A stretch of DNA of 64,000 nt from Ignisphaera cupida (GTDB taxonomy: Archaea > Thermoproteota > Thermoprotei_A > Sulfolobales > Ignisphaeraceae). The position numbers were made by a program, and so were the translations under genes. This document shows, one piece after another, positions 1 through 7,793 of the stretch. Position 1 is the first letter of the stretch. Every line of letters starts with the position of its first letter. The notes beneath the pieces are model-generated. The model was not told where the DNA came from. It did not search any database and saw nothing but the letters and a program-made list of their open reading frames with translations. The stretch covers positions 62,001-126,000 of the forward strand of contig NZ_JASNVW010000004.1 in the NCBI RefSeq assembly GCF_030186535.1, given 5' to 3'.

Positions 1-1089
1 TTTGTATGCTCCAGCTTCATCAGTGAAAACACCATTCTTTTGAATTGGCTTAAAGACTATAAGACCATATTTCTTGCCAAGCTCATAATCCTCTGGACCA
101 TGTGCAGGTGCTATGTGAACAATTCCCGTTCCTTCCTCCATACTAACCCATTCAGCAACTAGAATTCTATGATTAGAAGGCTCATGTAATTTATGAGCAG
201 GCACCTCATCTAATAGTGGATGAATGTATTTCTTGTTGAATAGTGATGAACCAGGAAATGCATCAACAACTTCAAAATTGTTCAATCCAATTTCGCTAAC
301 AAGTGGTTTTAGCCTTTTTTCAGCAATAATCCAATATTCGTTATTAACTTTAATTTTGACATATTTCTCATTTGGATGCACAGCCAAAGCTTCATTGGCT
401 ATGATAGTCCATGGTGTAGTAGTCCAGGCAACAACATATGTTTCTTCATCAGCAAGCTTAATCTTGAAATAGAGACTAGGGTCTTTAACAAGTTTATAGC
501 CTAACGCAACCTCATGAGAACTCAAAGCTGTTTCACATCTTGGGCACACTGGTATAACTCTATAATCCTCGTATAAAAGGCCCTTATCCCACATCTTTTT
601 TAGAAACATCCACACAGCTTCAATATATTTTGGATGTCTTGTTTCATAAGCATTGTCATAGTCAAGCCATAGACCCAGTCTTTCACTAGCTTTGCGCCAG
701 TGACTGATGTAGTAATCAACAAGCTTTTGACATTCATAAATAAACTTGTCAACACCATATAACTCTATATCCTTTTTCGATTTAATTTTTAGATTTTTCT
801 CAACCTCAAGCTCTACTGGTAAGCCCTGAGTATCCCACCCCGCCTGATCCCATACACAAACACCCTTCATTCTATTGTATCTAAGCACAATATCTTTAAA
901 TGTCCTTCCTCTTGCATGCCCTACATGCATAAAGCCATTAGCTGTTGGCGGGCCTTCTAAGAATCTAAACAATGCTGATTCTTGTGAACATGTATCCTTC
1001 TTTACTTTATCATATATTCCATTTGCTTTCCAGAATTCTAAAACCCATTGCTCAACTTTTACTGGATCATATCTACCCTTAACAGACAT
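1..1089 (-). CDS. ileS: Isoleucyl-tRNA synthetase, N-terminal 363 residues (runs off the window)
   Basis: Charges tRNA-Ile with isoleucine in the cytoplasm. Translating the minus strand from the ATG at 1089 gives an open frame to the window edge. Class I signatures are visible: PPTANGFMHVGH (HIGH-type motif, HVGH at about residues 55-58), then GWDTQGLPVE at about 84-93, a hallmark of IleRS. The editing (CP1) domain follows, with WTTTPWT and, near the edge, GTGIVHIAPAHG. The catalytic KMSKS part and the anticodon-binding domain lie outside. The gene is last in a minus-strand run behind a free-standing tRNA-binding OB-fold protein, which fits a translation theme. Identity is clear; only the C-terminal part is unseen. 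Confidence 0.96.
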   Translation of the reverse strand, partial: MSVKGRYDPVKVEQWVLEFWKANGIYDKVKKDTCSQESALFRFLEGPPTANGFMHVGHARGRTFKDIVLRYNRMKGVCVWDQAGWDTQGLPVELEVEKNLKIKSKKDIELYGVDKFIYECQKLVDYYISHWRKASERLGLWLDYDNAYETRHPKYIEAVWMFLKKMWDKGLLYEDYRVIPVCPRCETALSSHEVALGYKLVKDPSLYFKIKLADEETYVVAWTTTPWTIIANEALAVHPNEKYVKIKVNNEYWIIAEKRLKPLVSEIGLNNFEVVDAFPGSSLFNKKYIHPLLDEVPAHKLHEPSNHRILVAEWVSMEEGTGIVHIAPAHGPEDYELGKKYGLIVFKPIQKNGVFTDEAGAYK

Positions 1090-1183
1090 TGTACTAGATA
1101 ATGCTATCACCTCCAATCCTTCTCATTTGTTACCTCATTTGAATAAAGTTGAATAATTCTGTTTTTAAGTATTGCATTGAATA

Positions 1184-1534
1184 CTAGCAAATTTTTGAAC
1201 CAGGTTTAGCAACACCCTCAACTGTTATTAGCAGTGGTTTTTCGCCATTACATGTCGCTAAAAGCATTCCCTGGCTTTCGTAATTCATAATCTTTTTTGG
1301 TTTTAGATTAGTTACAATAACTACTTGTTTTCCAACAAGATCTTCTGGCCTATACCACTCAGCAAGACCAGCAACTATTTGACGCACCTCAGAACCTATA
1401 TCGACAAGCAATCTCAATAACTTCTTCGAACCAGGGATTTTTTCTGCATACTTAACAATACCAATTCGAAGGTCTATTTTCTTAAAATATTCTATATCAA
1501 TGATTTCTTGTGATTGAGATGTGTCATTGTCCAT
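1184..1534 (-). CDS. Free-standing tRNA-binding (EMAP II/MetRS-beta type) OB-fold protein
   Basis: A protein of about 116 residues made almost only of the tRNA-binding domain that elsewhere forms the C-terminus of methionyl-tRNA synthetase, Arc1p and EMAP II. Typical segments are visible: DLRIGIV, AEKIPGSKKLLRL, RQIVAGLAEWY, GKQVVIVTNLKPKK and SQGMLLA. Family knowledge: such domains bind tRNA without sequence specificity and assist synthetases in trans. I chose the ATG at 1534 because a GGTG ribosome-binding site sits 7 nt upstream (1542-1545); an in-frame ATG at 1567 would add 11 residues. It lies directly before ileS on the same strand, so a role with IleRS or MetRS is plausible but is inference. 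Confidence 0.85.
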   Translation of the reverse strand: MDNDTSQSQEIIDIEYFKKIDLRIGIVKYAEKIPGSKKLLRLLVDIGSEVRQIVAGLAEWYRPEDLVGKQVVIVTNLKPKKIMNYESQGMLLATCNGEKPLLITVEGVAKPGSKIC

Positions 1535-1582
1535 GTGTTTGCACCAGTACATATTTTCCTTTGTCACTTAAAAAAATGTTAA

Positions 1583-2326
1583 TTATATAAATAAGGTTTT
1601 CAGCACTGAAAATACTACTGTGGGTATTAATGGAAGAGTTAGATTATCTTCTGGACTAAACATTTCTACTAATATAGATGTGGCGGAAACAATCAATGCT
1701 ATAATAATATTCTTAACTAAAAAGAATAGAATAGATGCAAAAATAGAAAAGGCTATTAGATAAGCCTTAACCGTATGTTTAAACACCTTTCTGCTTTTTC
1801 CATCAAGCAAAGTTACTATAGATGTTATACTATCTACGAACGCTAATGCTAATATCCCTACATAAGCATCATATCCACAAGTCACATAACTTAAAAATAT
1901 TGATAACAAAGCAAAGGTAACACTAACATAGCCATATCTCTTTTCATAATCTCTCTCAACACTTTCAATAAAACTATCTAAGCTTTCCTCATACCTACTA
2001 AATATTTTATTAAGTTCTTTGAGAAATTCATTCAAAGGCGTGTTAACAAGAGACTCTGTTACATAATCAATAACCTTCTTCCTATAATCCCTAAACATGT
2101 TTAGAATATGCAAGCGAATATAAGGCATTCTGATCTGAATACTATTGATAAGTGCTGAAGCAAAAAGTAGAGTAGAGTATGTAAGTAGTGTAGGATCAAT
2201 TAAATTGCCTACACCACTAAACAATTCTCTGTAGCAACTAGATAGCGGTATCAGTAAAAGAAGCGTTAATGCTATATGCAGAATTTTTCTAGCTACTTCA
2301 AATTTAATTGAAATTGAATTTCTCAT
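1583..2326 (-). CDS. Dolichol/phytol kinase-like membrane protein (SEC59 family)
   Basis: A hydrophobic protein of about 247 residues with several membrane segments. The N-terminus has EVARKILHI, the start motif of the dolichol/phytol kinase family, and the C-terminal part has SPEDNLTLPLIPTVV, matching the conserved DDNLT(I/L)P region that ends these CTP-dependent polyprenol kinases. In archaea such enzymes are thought to phosphorylate dolichol or a related isoprenoid alcohol for N-glycosylation or lipid recycling; the substrate here is unknown. The middle segment (about residues 75-130) is charged and probably cytoplasmic. An upstream GTG at 2335 would overlap the previous gene by 4 bp; the ATG at 2326 is preferred. 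It appears to be in an operon with the two genes upstream. Confidence 0.72.
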   Translation of the reverse strand: MRNSISIKFEVARKILHIALTLLLLIPLSSCYRELFSGVGNLIDPTLLTYSTLLFASALINSIQIRMPYIRLHILNMFRDYRKKVIDYVTESLVNTPLNEFLKELNKIFSRYEESLDSFIESVERDYEKRYGYVSVTFALLSIFLSYVTCGYDAYVGILALAFVDSITSIVTLLDGKSRKVFKHTVKAYLIAFSIFASILFFLVKNIIIALIVSATSILVEMFSPEDNLTLPLIPTVVFSVLKTLFI

Positions 2327-2331
2327 GCTCT

Positions 2332-2913
2332 TCACTTCAGAATCTCAAATTCAATATATTCATAGCCACCTGTTCTCATATTCTTCCAACCATATATGGC
2401 CAACACATTATTTCCCACAATATCCCACTGCTCTTCTCCAGATCCAAAACTAACACGTAGTATTTTTGATCCAGGTGGAAATACCCAGTATGCAACATAA
2501 TCATATTCCGCTATTTCACTTTCATAAATGTTTTCATAAACATTTACTCCTTTCTTTATAGGAGCTCCAAATCTTATTAAGAAAACAATGTATGGATTTC
2601 TCCTACCTCTTCTAAATCTAATATCTATCATAATAACCTTTGGAAAGACTCTTGTATTATTTATTTTAACAGTTTCAGCATCTAAAAACTGCTGCATATT
2701 TGCCCAAAGCTTTGCAACTTCTTCATTAAAAAGCTCTTCATTCTTCACTACTGTGTCGTAATATCCAAGCGGATCATCATAATCAAATATTAGATAATAA
2801 GAAATATAGTTATGTGATACAAAGAAAAATCCCTGTGCATATACAGGCTCTACTTTTTTGCTTGCTTCTTCTAAAAATTTTTGCGAAGGTCTCATCAACC
2901 TAGCCCTTTTCAC
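2332..2913 (-). CDS. Conserved hypothetical protein, 193 aa
   Basis: I do not recognise this protein. It is soluble, without membrane segments or cysteine motifs, and rich in aromatic residues and beta-prone segments. Examples are the acidic-aromatic stretch DYDDPLGYYD at about residues 44-53 and the basic FRRGRRNPY at about 99-107. Its GTG start overlaps the stop codon of the PP-loop/ferredoxin gene by 4 bp, and the next gene begins within a few bases of its stop, so it is translationally coupled to both and probably works with one of them. An ATG at 2895 is a possible shorter start. Confidence 0.7.
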   Translation of the reverse strand: MKRARLMRPSQKFLEEASKKVEPVYAQGFFFVSHNYISYYLIFDYDDPLGYYDTVVKNEELFNEEVAKLWANMQQFLDAETVKINNTRVFPKVIMIDIRFRRGRRNPYIVFLIRFGAPIKKGVNVYENIYESEIAEYDYVAYWVFPPGSKILRVSFGSGEEQWDIVGNNVLAIYGWKNMRTGGYEYIEFEILK

Positions 2914-4991
2914 TGTGAAAAGAAATCACTTAGAGATGTTGGCAAGGAATACTCTTGTTTACCATCATTTAACCTAGTTGTTGTTATCGGGATTTTTAGA
3001 CTTGCTTTAACAAACTCTCTAATCTTTTTCAAAACCTCATTATGATGTTCCCTACTTGGTCTTCTCCAAGCCTCTGCATCATTGAATATTAAGGGTGCAA
3101 CAACATGTTCTACAAAAACCTCAGCTACTGGACAATTATATAAACAGAATTTACATCTAATGCACAAGTTTTTGTTTCGAACAACTGGAACATTTCTTCC
3201 ATTCATTTCCACAACACGTATTGTATGTGTTGGACAATTAGATTCGCAAGATTTGCATCCTACGCATAGGTTCCATCTATATAAAAGTTTTAGTAGATCC
3301 ACAAGCTTTTCAATCTCCTTCTCATTCTTAAATTCAAATACGATTCTATTGCTTGATATCTTCGCCTTGCAATTAGACCATTCAATAGTTACAGACTCTT
3401 CACTACTGTAAATCTTAGTTGGGTTAATGACAGTATATTGGTTTTCAAGAAACTGTTTATCTAATGCATTGGCAAAACTTATTATTAAAGTATTTTCGTT
3501 TTTAACAACTTCAAATATTCTTGGCACAACAATTTCCTCAAATATTTTTCTCCAATCATTTATCTGCTTTTCAATTCCTAGCCTCTTAGCCATTATTGTT
3601 TTATATCTTGCAGGAGCATTCCATCTCCATAGCCCATAATCAATCCAATCTCTTGGCAAATTCAATCGCTGTCTCCAATACTCTAAAACCTCAATCCATT
3701 GAGACCAGAGCTCTTTATGTGTTTGAGAAACAAGCTCTAGTTCAGCAAGTGTTGAAGCAGGACACATAAAGCAACCTATGCGCTCATATCCCATGTAGTA
3801 AAGTGGGTTCACATAGATTTTGTGTTTATGAAGATAGAGCCAAATCTCGAACTGCGACCAGTTATTTATTGGTGATAGGTTAAGCATTTGAGGAGCCCAT
3901 CGAAGCCTCCACAAAGTTGGGCTTCTAGCTCTATCTATAGATTCAAAAGCTCTTTGCCCAACTATATTCAAAGCTCCGTTAGACCACATGTTTTTGACTG
4001 TTGCTGCAAGTGGAGCAAGTTTACATATCTTACAGCACCACCTATAGTCACGTCCTGGAATCCCAAATTTGTATACAGCACTCCAGAATTTGTTTTCGGC
4101 TGAAGCCTCAACAAGTTTCAAGTTATAGCTATCAACAACTTTGTAAACAGTTTCATAAGTTTCTGGAAGCTCAATACCTGTGTTATTGAATAAAACAATG
4201 GGCTCAATGCCAAGACTTATAGTAAGATGCAATGCTGTCATGCTATCCTTTCCACCACTAAAAGAAACAACAACAGGTTTGTTCATCTTCTCAACAGTTA
4301 AAGCTATAGTTTTCTTAGATTGAGACTCGACAATGTTTAGATGCTCCTCATTCACCTTCATAACAGTATCCATTGATGATTTGGATTCAAAGCCTTGAAA
4401 TACCTTGCCCTCGCCCCACCAGCTATGAACAATTAACTTGCCATTACCCTTCGAATATGCTAGGCCTACGATATCATCATTTCTTCTAACAAGAAGAACC
4501 TGTTTATATTTCTCAATATTTTTATCAACACGAATAATATCTAATGGACTATATTGTGATTTATCAACAACAACTTTTTCAACAACTTCGGAATCTTCGC
4601 TTAGAACACGTAAAGCACCAACTTTAGAAAGTCTAAATCTCCATTTTCGAAGAAATGGATCAAAGTATAAACGACCTATTTGAACACCATCAACATACAC
4701 CTCCTTCATCTCATCATAATATGGAGCCTTATTCAATAGCATAATGGAATTGCCTAAAAGTGTTTTAAGACCTTTATCAGTGGAAAACTCAAATCTATAG
4801 GCATTTTGAAGTAGGATATAGTCTCTTTCAAACGCTGGTCTAGCGTCTCCGGGATCGGAAAGAGGAATTCTAACAGCTTTTGATTTACATACAGGACATA
4901 CTTGCTCTAATAAAGGTACATTGCAGTTGGGGCACCAATAAAACCTTTTTATCTTTGGCCAAAAAATTCTTCTTCCCATGGCTATGGTCAC
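2910..4991 (-). CDS. Zn-ribbon, PP-loop (PAPS reductase family) protein with C-terminal 2x[4Fe-4S] ferredoxin domain
   Basis: A 693-residue modular protein. Residues 20-35 form a zinc ribbon (C20, C23, C32, C35). A variable, possibly PUA-like region spans about 100-190. The PP-loop SGGKDS at 244-249 begins a PAPS/APS-reductase-like domain. Inside it are C319-C320 followed by C323, and C407-x-x-C410; this CC...CxxC layout is what APS reductases use to bind a [4Fe-4S] cluster. The C-terminus carries two ferredoxin motifs (C576, C579, C582, C586 and C610, C613, C616, C620). Archaeal proteins of this architecture are usually annotated as phosphoadenosine phosphosulfate reductase, but no sulfate-activation genes are nearby, so sulfur transfer or RNA thiolation is equally possible. 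A GGGTGA site precedes the GTG start. Confidence 0.85.
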   Translation of the reverse strand: MTIAMGRRIFWPKIKRFYWCPNCNVPLLEQVCPVCKSKAVRIPLSDPGDARPAFERDYILLQNAYRFEFSTDKGLKTLLGNSIMLLNKAPYYDEMKEVYVDGVQIGRLYFDPFLRKWRFRLSKVGALRVLSEDSEVVEKVVVDKSQYSPLDIIRVDKNIEKYKQVLLVRRNDDIVGLAYSKGNGKLIVHSWWGEGKVFQGFESKSSMDTVMKVNEEHLNIVESQSKKTIALTVEKMNKPVVVSFSGGKDSMTALHLTISLGIEPIVLFNNTGIELPETYETVYKVVDSYNLKLVEASAENKFWSAVYKFGIPGRDYRWCCKICKLAPLAATVKNMWSNGALNIVGQRAFESIDRARSPTLWRLRWAPQMLNLSPINNWSQFEIWLYLHKHKIYVNPLYYMGYERIGCFMCPASTLAELELVSQTHKELWSQWIEVLEYWRQRLNLPRDWIDYGLWRWNAPARYKTIMAKRLGIEKQINDWRKIFEEIVVPRIFEVVKNENTLIISFANALDKQFLENQYTVINPTKIYSSEESVTIEWSNCKAKISSNRIVFEFKNEKEIEKLVDLLKLLYRWNLCVGCKSCESNCPTHTIRVVEMNGRNVPVVRNKNLCIRCKFCLYNCPVAEVFVEHVVAPLIFNDAEAWRRPSREHHNEVLKKIREFVKASLKIPITTTRLNDGKQEYSLPTSLSDFFSQ

Positions 4992-5095
4992 AGCTCACCC
5001 AATCTTTACAGTGCAATGGAAGCTATGTGCATTCTTATGCTAAATACATATCTTTATAAGTTTTTAAATTTAGCATTAAAATTATTGAGGTAGAG

Positions 5096-5923
5096 ATGCT
5101 GTTGAAAAACTACGTTAATGAAATGATATATAGATACTTCATTGAAAAAGGAGAATTGTTTAGATTAGTAATGGATTCTAAACAAATGGTTTTGAGAGGT
5201 AGAAGAATAGCTAAGGGAATAGCAAAACAATTATATATGTTAGGATTTAACAAAGGTAAAATACTTGATGTTGGTTGTGGAACAGGGAGAGTCTCAATAC
5301 CATTAGCTGAAATGGGTTTTGATGTAGTTGGAATAGATATATCACCTACCTATATTGATATTGCTAATAAAAGAGCTAAGGAGAAGGGTTTAGAAAGCAA
5401 AGCATTGTTTTTTGTGTGTGATGCAAGAGAGATGAGCAAATGCGTAGAAAGCTATAGGCCGTTCACATCTGTAATATTTGTATGGTCATCTGTTTTAGGA
5501 TACTATGATGAGGAAACAGATATGAAGATACTTTCAATGGCTTACGAAGTATCAGCAGACAAGGCTTCTTTAATTATTGCTGATGCTGTGAATAAAGAGT
5601 ATATATCATTTTCTCAGTATGTTCTTGGATTTACGAAAAAAGTTGCCGAATATGATAATGTTGTTGTAATTGAAAAAACTATATACAATCCAGCTACAGG
5701 TAATGTATTGATAAAGCAAGACTTTTATAGAAGAGATAAAAACAATTTACTATTCCTTGGAGAATCGCATTTTGAATTCCATGTCTATAGCTTAGATGAG
5801 TTAGTGAAATTAGCTAACAAAGCTGGGTGGTGTCTACATAAAGTTCTGGTTGATTTGTCTGGTGAAGCAAGGTATTCTCCGATGAACTCAATTAATGTGA
5901 TATTCTCCAAGTGTAGACAATAA
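5096..5923 (+). CDS. Class I SAM-dependent methyltransferase
   Basis: A protein of 275 residues with the Rossmann methyltransferase core: motif [11 protein letters not shown] (GCGTG at about residues 60-64), then the acidic end of strand 2 at D81 (VVGIDIS), which binds the ribose of S-adenosylmethionine, and CDAREM as motif III. The substrate cannot be read from sequence; small molecules, quinones or RNA are possible. GAGGT at 5087-5091 is the ribosome-binding site for the ATG at 5096, and a TATA-like stretch (about 5052-5067) lies upstream. It is a single gene transcribed away from the preceding minus-strand operon. Confidence 0.85.
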   Translation: MLLKNYVNEMIYRYFIEKGELFRLVMDSKQMVLRGRRIAKGIAKQLYMLGFNKGKILDVGCGTGRVSIPLAEMGFDVVGIDISPTYIDIANKRAKEKGLESKALFFVCDAREMSKCVESYRPFTSVIFVWSSVLGYYDEETDMKILSMAYEVSADKASLIIADAVNKEYISFSQYVLGFTKKVAEYDNVVVIEKTIYNPATGNVLIKQDFYRRDKNNLLFLGESHFEFHVYSLDELVKLANKAGWCLHKVLVDLSGEARYSPMNSINVIFSKCRQ

Positions 5924-5967
5924 AATAATTAACTCTGGTATACTATCTTTAATTTTGTTAAGAGAGT

Positions 5968-6024
5968 TGATGATGAAAGAGCTCCGCGGAAAGGATCATG
6001 TGACTGAACCACGACCGCTGATTC
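5968..6024 (+). ncRNA. Possible C/D-box sRNA (weaker candidate)
   Basis: A consensus box C (ATGATGA, 5970-5976) and box D (CTGA, 6018-6021) are 41 nt apart, the usual distance for archaeal dual-guide C/D RNAs. The internal boxes are poor: CGGA at 5987-5990 could be D' and ATCATGT at 5995-6001 could be C' (5 of 7 matches). A TATA-like stretch lies at about 5939-5947. It sits between the methyltransferase and GTPase genes. The RNA is less certain than those at 13972 and 30186. Confidence 0.45.
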
Positions 6025-6036
6025 TAGGTGTTTAAA

Positions 6037-7167
6037 ATGGGAATGGAAAGCGTGGAGAATGAGTATTGCCTATCTAACTATGTGAATATAGAACCTCTTT
6101 CACTTGACACTATTAGAAAAAGAGTTTTGGATATTTATGTAGAGAGTGTAGATGTTTCTAAAAACATTGTAAAGTTGGATCCAGAGAAAAGAACAGCTTT
6201 TAGGTATATGTTAAAGTCTGAAAGGGTTTTTCAATACGTTGCAACAACACTTGGAAAAATAGCTAGGCTTCCACCAAAAGAAAATCTGAACTCATTTTAT
6301 GCAGATTTACTTGACATAGCTACTCATGGACGCTACAATGAATTGAGAAAACAAGCCTCTTTAGCAGTAAAAGTTATTTCAAGTATGTGGAAAGAGTATC
6401 GCTCAAAAATTCTAAGCAGTGGTTTGAATGCAAAAAATGTTTCAAGAGAATTTGTTGGCAGAATTCTTTCTATTGTAAAGCGAAAGGTTAAACTAGTTGA
6501 GTTAACAAAGGAAATTTCATATGTTGCTAAAAACACGCCTTGCATAGATTTTAGCAAGCCTTTGATTATAGTAGCTGGTATGCCTCAGGTTGGGAAATCA
6601 ACGTTTGTTGGTGCTGTTTCCTCGGCTAAGCCAAAGGTGTCTCCATATCCATTTACAACAAAAAATGTTATAATAGGTCATATTAAGCTTGGTGAAGTGG
6701 TTATACAGGTTATGGATACCCCGGGAATTTTAGATAGACCAATAAAAGAGATGAACGATATAGAAAGAAGAGCCGTGGCGGCGCTAAGGAATTTAAAAGC
6801 TGTTGTGCTATACTTTATGGACCCTTCTCCAGATGCTTACTACTCCTTTGAACAACAAGTAGCTGTTTTGAAAAATGTTGAGGAATTGATTGGCAAAGAG
6901 AAAATAATTGTTGTTTTTAACAAAATTGATAAGCTAAGCAAAGAGCTTCTTGAAAAGCACAAAAAAGTTGTTATGGGTATGGGCTACAGTAAATTAGTCG
7001 AAATTAGTGCACTACATAAAATAAATGTGTGGACAGCCATAGCATTTGCTATAGAAAGATTTGATGCTTTATTCAACACAACTTACTTGGAATTGCTGAA
7101 ACTCTATTCTTCCTCAACAACTTCGATATCTGGAGTCTTCTCCTCGCTTTCCTCAACTTCAAGTTGA
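6037..7167 (+). CDS. NOG1-type GTPase
   Basis: A GTP-binding protein of the OBG/NOG1 group, thought to act in large-subunit ribosome assembly. The helical N-terminal NOG1 domain covers about residues 1-170. The G domain then shows GMPQVGKST (P-loop, about 181-189), PFTTKN (G2), DTPG (G3, about 227-230) and NKID (G4, about 295-298). The ATG at 6037 is chosen because AGGTG immediately before it (6026-6030) is a ribosome-binding site; a GTG inside that site at 6028 would otherwise look like a start. The 3' end overlaps the convergent Elf1 gene by 64 bp. The protein ends soon after the G domain, as in archaeal members, lacking the long eukaryotic tail. Confidence 0.9.
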   Translation: MGMESVENEYCLSNYVNIEPLSLDTIRKRVLDIYVESVDVSKNIVKLDPEKRTAFRYMLKSERVFQYVATTLGKIARLPPKENLNSFYADLLDIATHGRYNELRKQASLAVKVISSMWKEYRSKILSSGLNAKNVSREFVGRILSIVKRKVKLVELTKEISYVAKNTPCIDFSKPLIIVAGMPQVGKSTFVGAVSSAKPKVSPYPFTTKNVIIGHIKLGEVVIQVMDTPGILDRPIKEMNDIERRAVAALRNLKAVVLYFMDPSPDAYYSFEQQVAVLKNVEELIGKEKIIVVFNKIDKLSKELLEKHKKVVMGMGYSKLVEISALHKINVWTAIAFAIERFDALFNTTYLELLKLYSSSTTSISGVFSSLSSTSS

Positions 7168-7529
7168 GATTCCTTGGCTACAACCTCAGCTTCTATTGAT
7201 TCAGCACTCTCCGTTTTCATTGACACTATTTGTTTAGGTTTGATAGTTCCTGAATATACCAGGTCTAGAAGCTTTGAATAAACCCAAAATTCATCAGCTA
7301 TAGACGGTATTGTTTCAAAGACATATTCAAATTTGCATGTAGAGCATCTAACATATGCACTCTTTACTCCACTATTCTTATTCTGTCTAATCTCTATTGA
7401 GAGTCCGTGGGGATCTCCACAAACAGGGCATTGCTGAAGACTTTGATAAGCTCTAACCTTTCTAGCTTCTTGCATAAGCTTCTTCACTATAACTGTCGAT
7501 CTACGCCACTTGCTTCTTCTTCTAGCCAT
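7104..7529 (-). CDS. Elf1-like transcription elongation factor (zinc-ribbon protein)
   Basis: A protein of 141 residues with a basic N-terminus (ARRRSKWRR), a four-cysteine zinc ribbon (C34, C37, C62, C65; CPVC...CSTC) and a very acidic C-terminal tail. This pattern matches archaeal Elf1, a factor that binds elongating RNA polymerase. The start is the ATG at 7529, with GTGAGG just upstream; a GTG at 7538 lies within that site. Its acidic tail is encoded by the 64 bp that also encode the C-terminus of the convergent NOG1-like gene. A TATA-like stretch (about 7563-7575) precedes it. Function rests on family resemblance. Confidence 0.8.
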   Translation of the reverse strand: MARRRSKWRRSTVIVKKLMQEARKVRAYQSLQQCPVCGDPHGLSIEIRQNKNSGVKSAYVRCSTCKFEYVFETIPSIADEFWVYSKLLDLVYSGTIKPKQIVSMKTESAESIEAEVVAKESQLEVEESEEKTPDIEVVEEE

Positions 7530-7640
7530 TTTCCTCACATCTTCTAAGTTTTTATGTTGTAAATTAATATTTATACTTTAATGAAGTATTTGCTTAAATA
7601 AATTATTACATTTAATAACCTTTAGCTATGATGCAAAATA

Positions 7641-7652
7641 CTTTTATTTTTG
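7641..7652 (+). promoter_or_regulatory. TATA-like element of tRNA-Pro
   Basis: The T-rich element CTTTTATTTTTG is centred about 30 bp before the first base of tRNA-Pro, the expected distance for an archaeal TATA box. Confidence 0.45.
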
Positions 7653-7710
7653 TTTAACAATGCAATGAAATTAGATGGGCCCGTAGTCTAGCTTGGCTAG
7701 GATGCGGGGT

Positions 7711-7733
7711 ACACGGAATTATCCGTGCCCGAC
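7711..7733 (+). other. tRNA-Pro intron 1 (23 nt, between positions 32 and 33)
   Basis: The central 4-bp helix CGGG (7705-7708) pairs with CCCG (7728-7731). It is flanked by 3-nt bulges GTA (7709-7711) and ACT (7732-7734). The intron itself forms the hairpin CACGG/CCGTG with loop AATTAT. Cutting after the second base of each bulge gives exactly this intron. The position is non-canonical. The outer helix is short, so this is closer to a relaxed motif. Confidence 0.8.
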
Positions 7734-7738
7734 TCGGG

Positions 7739-7753
7739 ACCTTTCGGCGGAGA
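7739..7753 (+). other. tRNA-Pro intron 2 (15 nt, canonical 37/38 position)
   Basis: After removal of intron 1, the exon bases TTCG (7710 plus 7734-7736) pair with CGGA (7748-7751). The bulges are GGA (7737-7739) and GAT (7752-7754). The outer helix is the anticodon stem, and the inner helix is CC/GG with loop TTTC. Before intron 1 is removed the first pair is C-A instead of T-A, so ordered splicing is implied. Confidence 0.78.
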
Positions 7754-7793
7754 TCCCCGTGGTCCCGGGTTCGAATCCCGGCGGGCCCATACC

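Larger units (their letters stand above)
7677..7789 (+). tRNA. tRNA-Pro(CGG) with two introns
   Basis: The acceptor stem GGGCCCG pairs with CGGGCCC, followed by discriminator A at 7789; no CCA is encoded. The T arm is CCGGG TTCGAAT CCCGG. The anticodon stem CGGGG (7705-7709) pairs with CCCCG (7755-7759). The 45 nt between the stem strands are far too many for a 7-nt loop. Removing 7711-7733 and 7739-7753 leaves the loop TTCGGGT, with anticodon CGG at 7735-7737 flanked by T33 and G37, as expected for tRNA-Pro. The mature RNA is 75 nt. Both removed segments have bulge-helix-bulge splice motifs. Confidence 0.9.

Noticed and set aside
7710-7713. tRNA at 7677 read as tRNA-Val with anticodon TAC
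   Set aside because: TAC at 7710-7712 has G, not T, at position 33 and cannot be placed in a 7-nt loop; the two-intron proline model satisfies the stem, loop and splice motifs.
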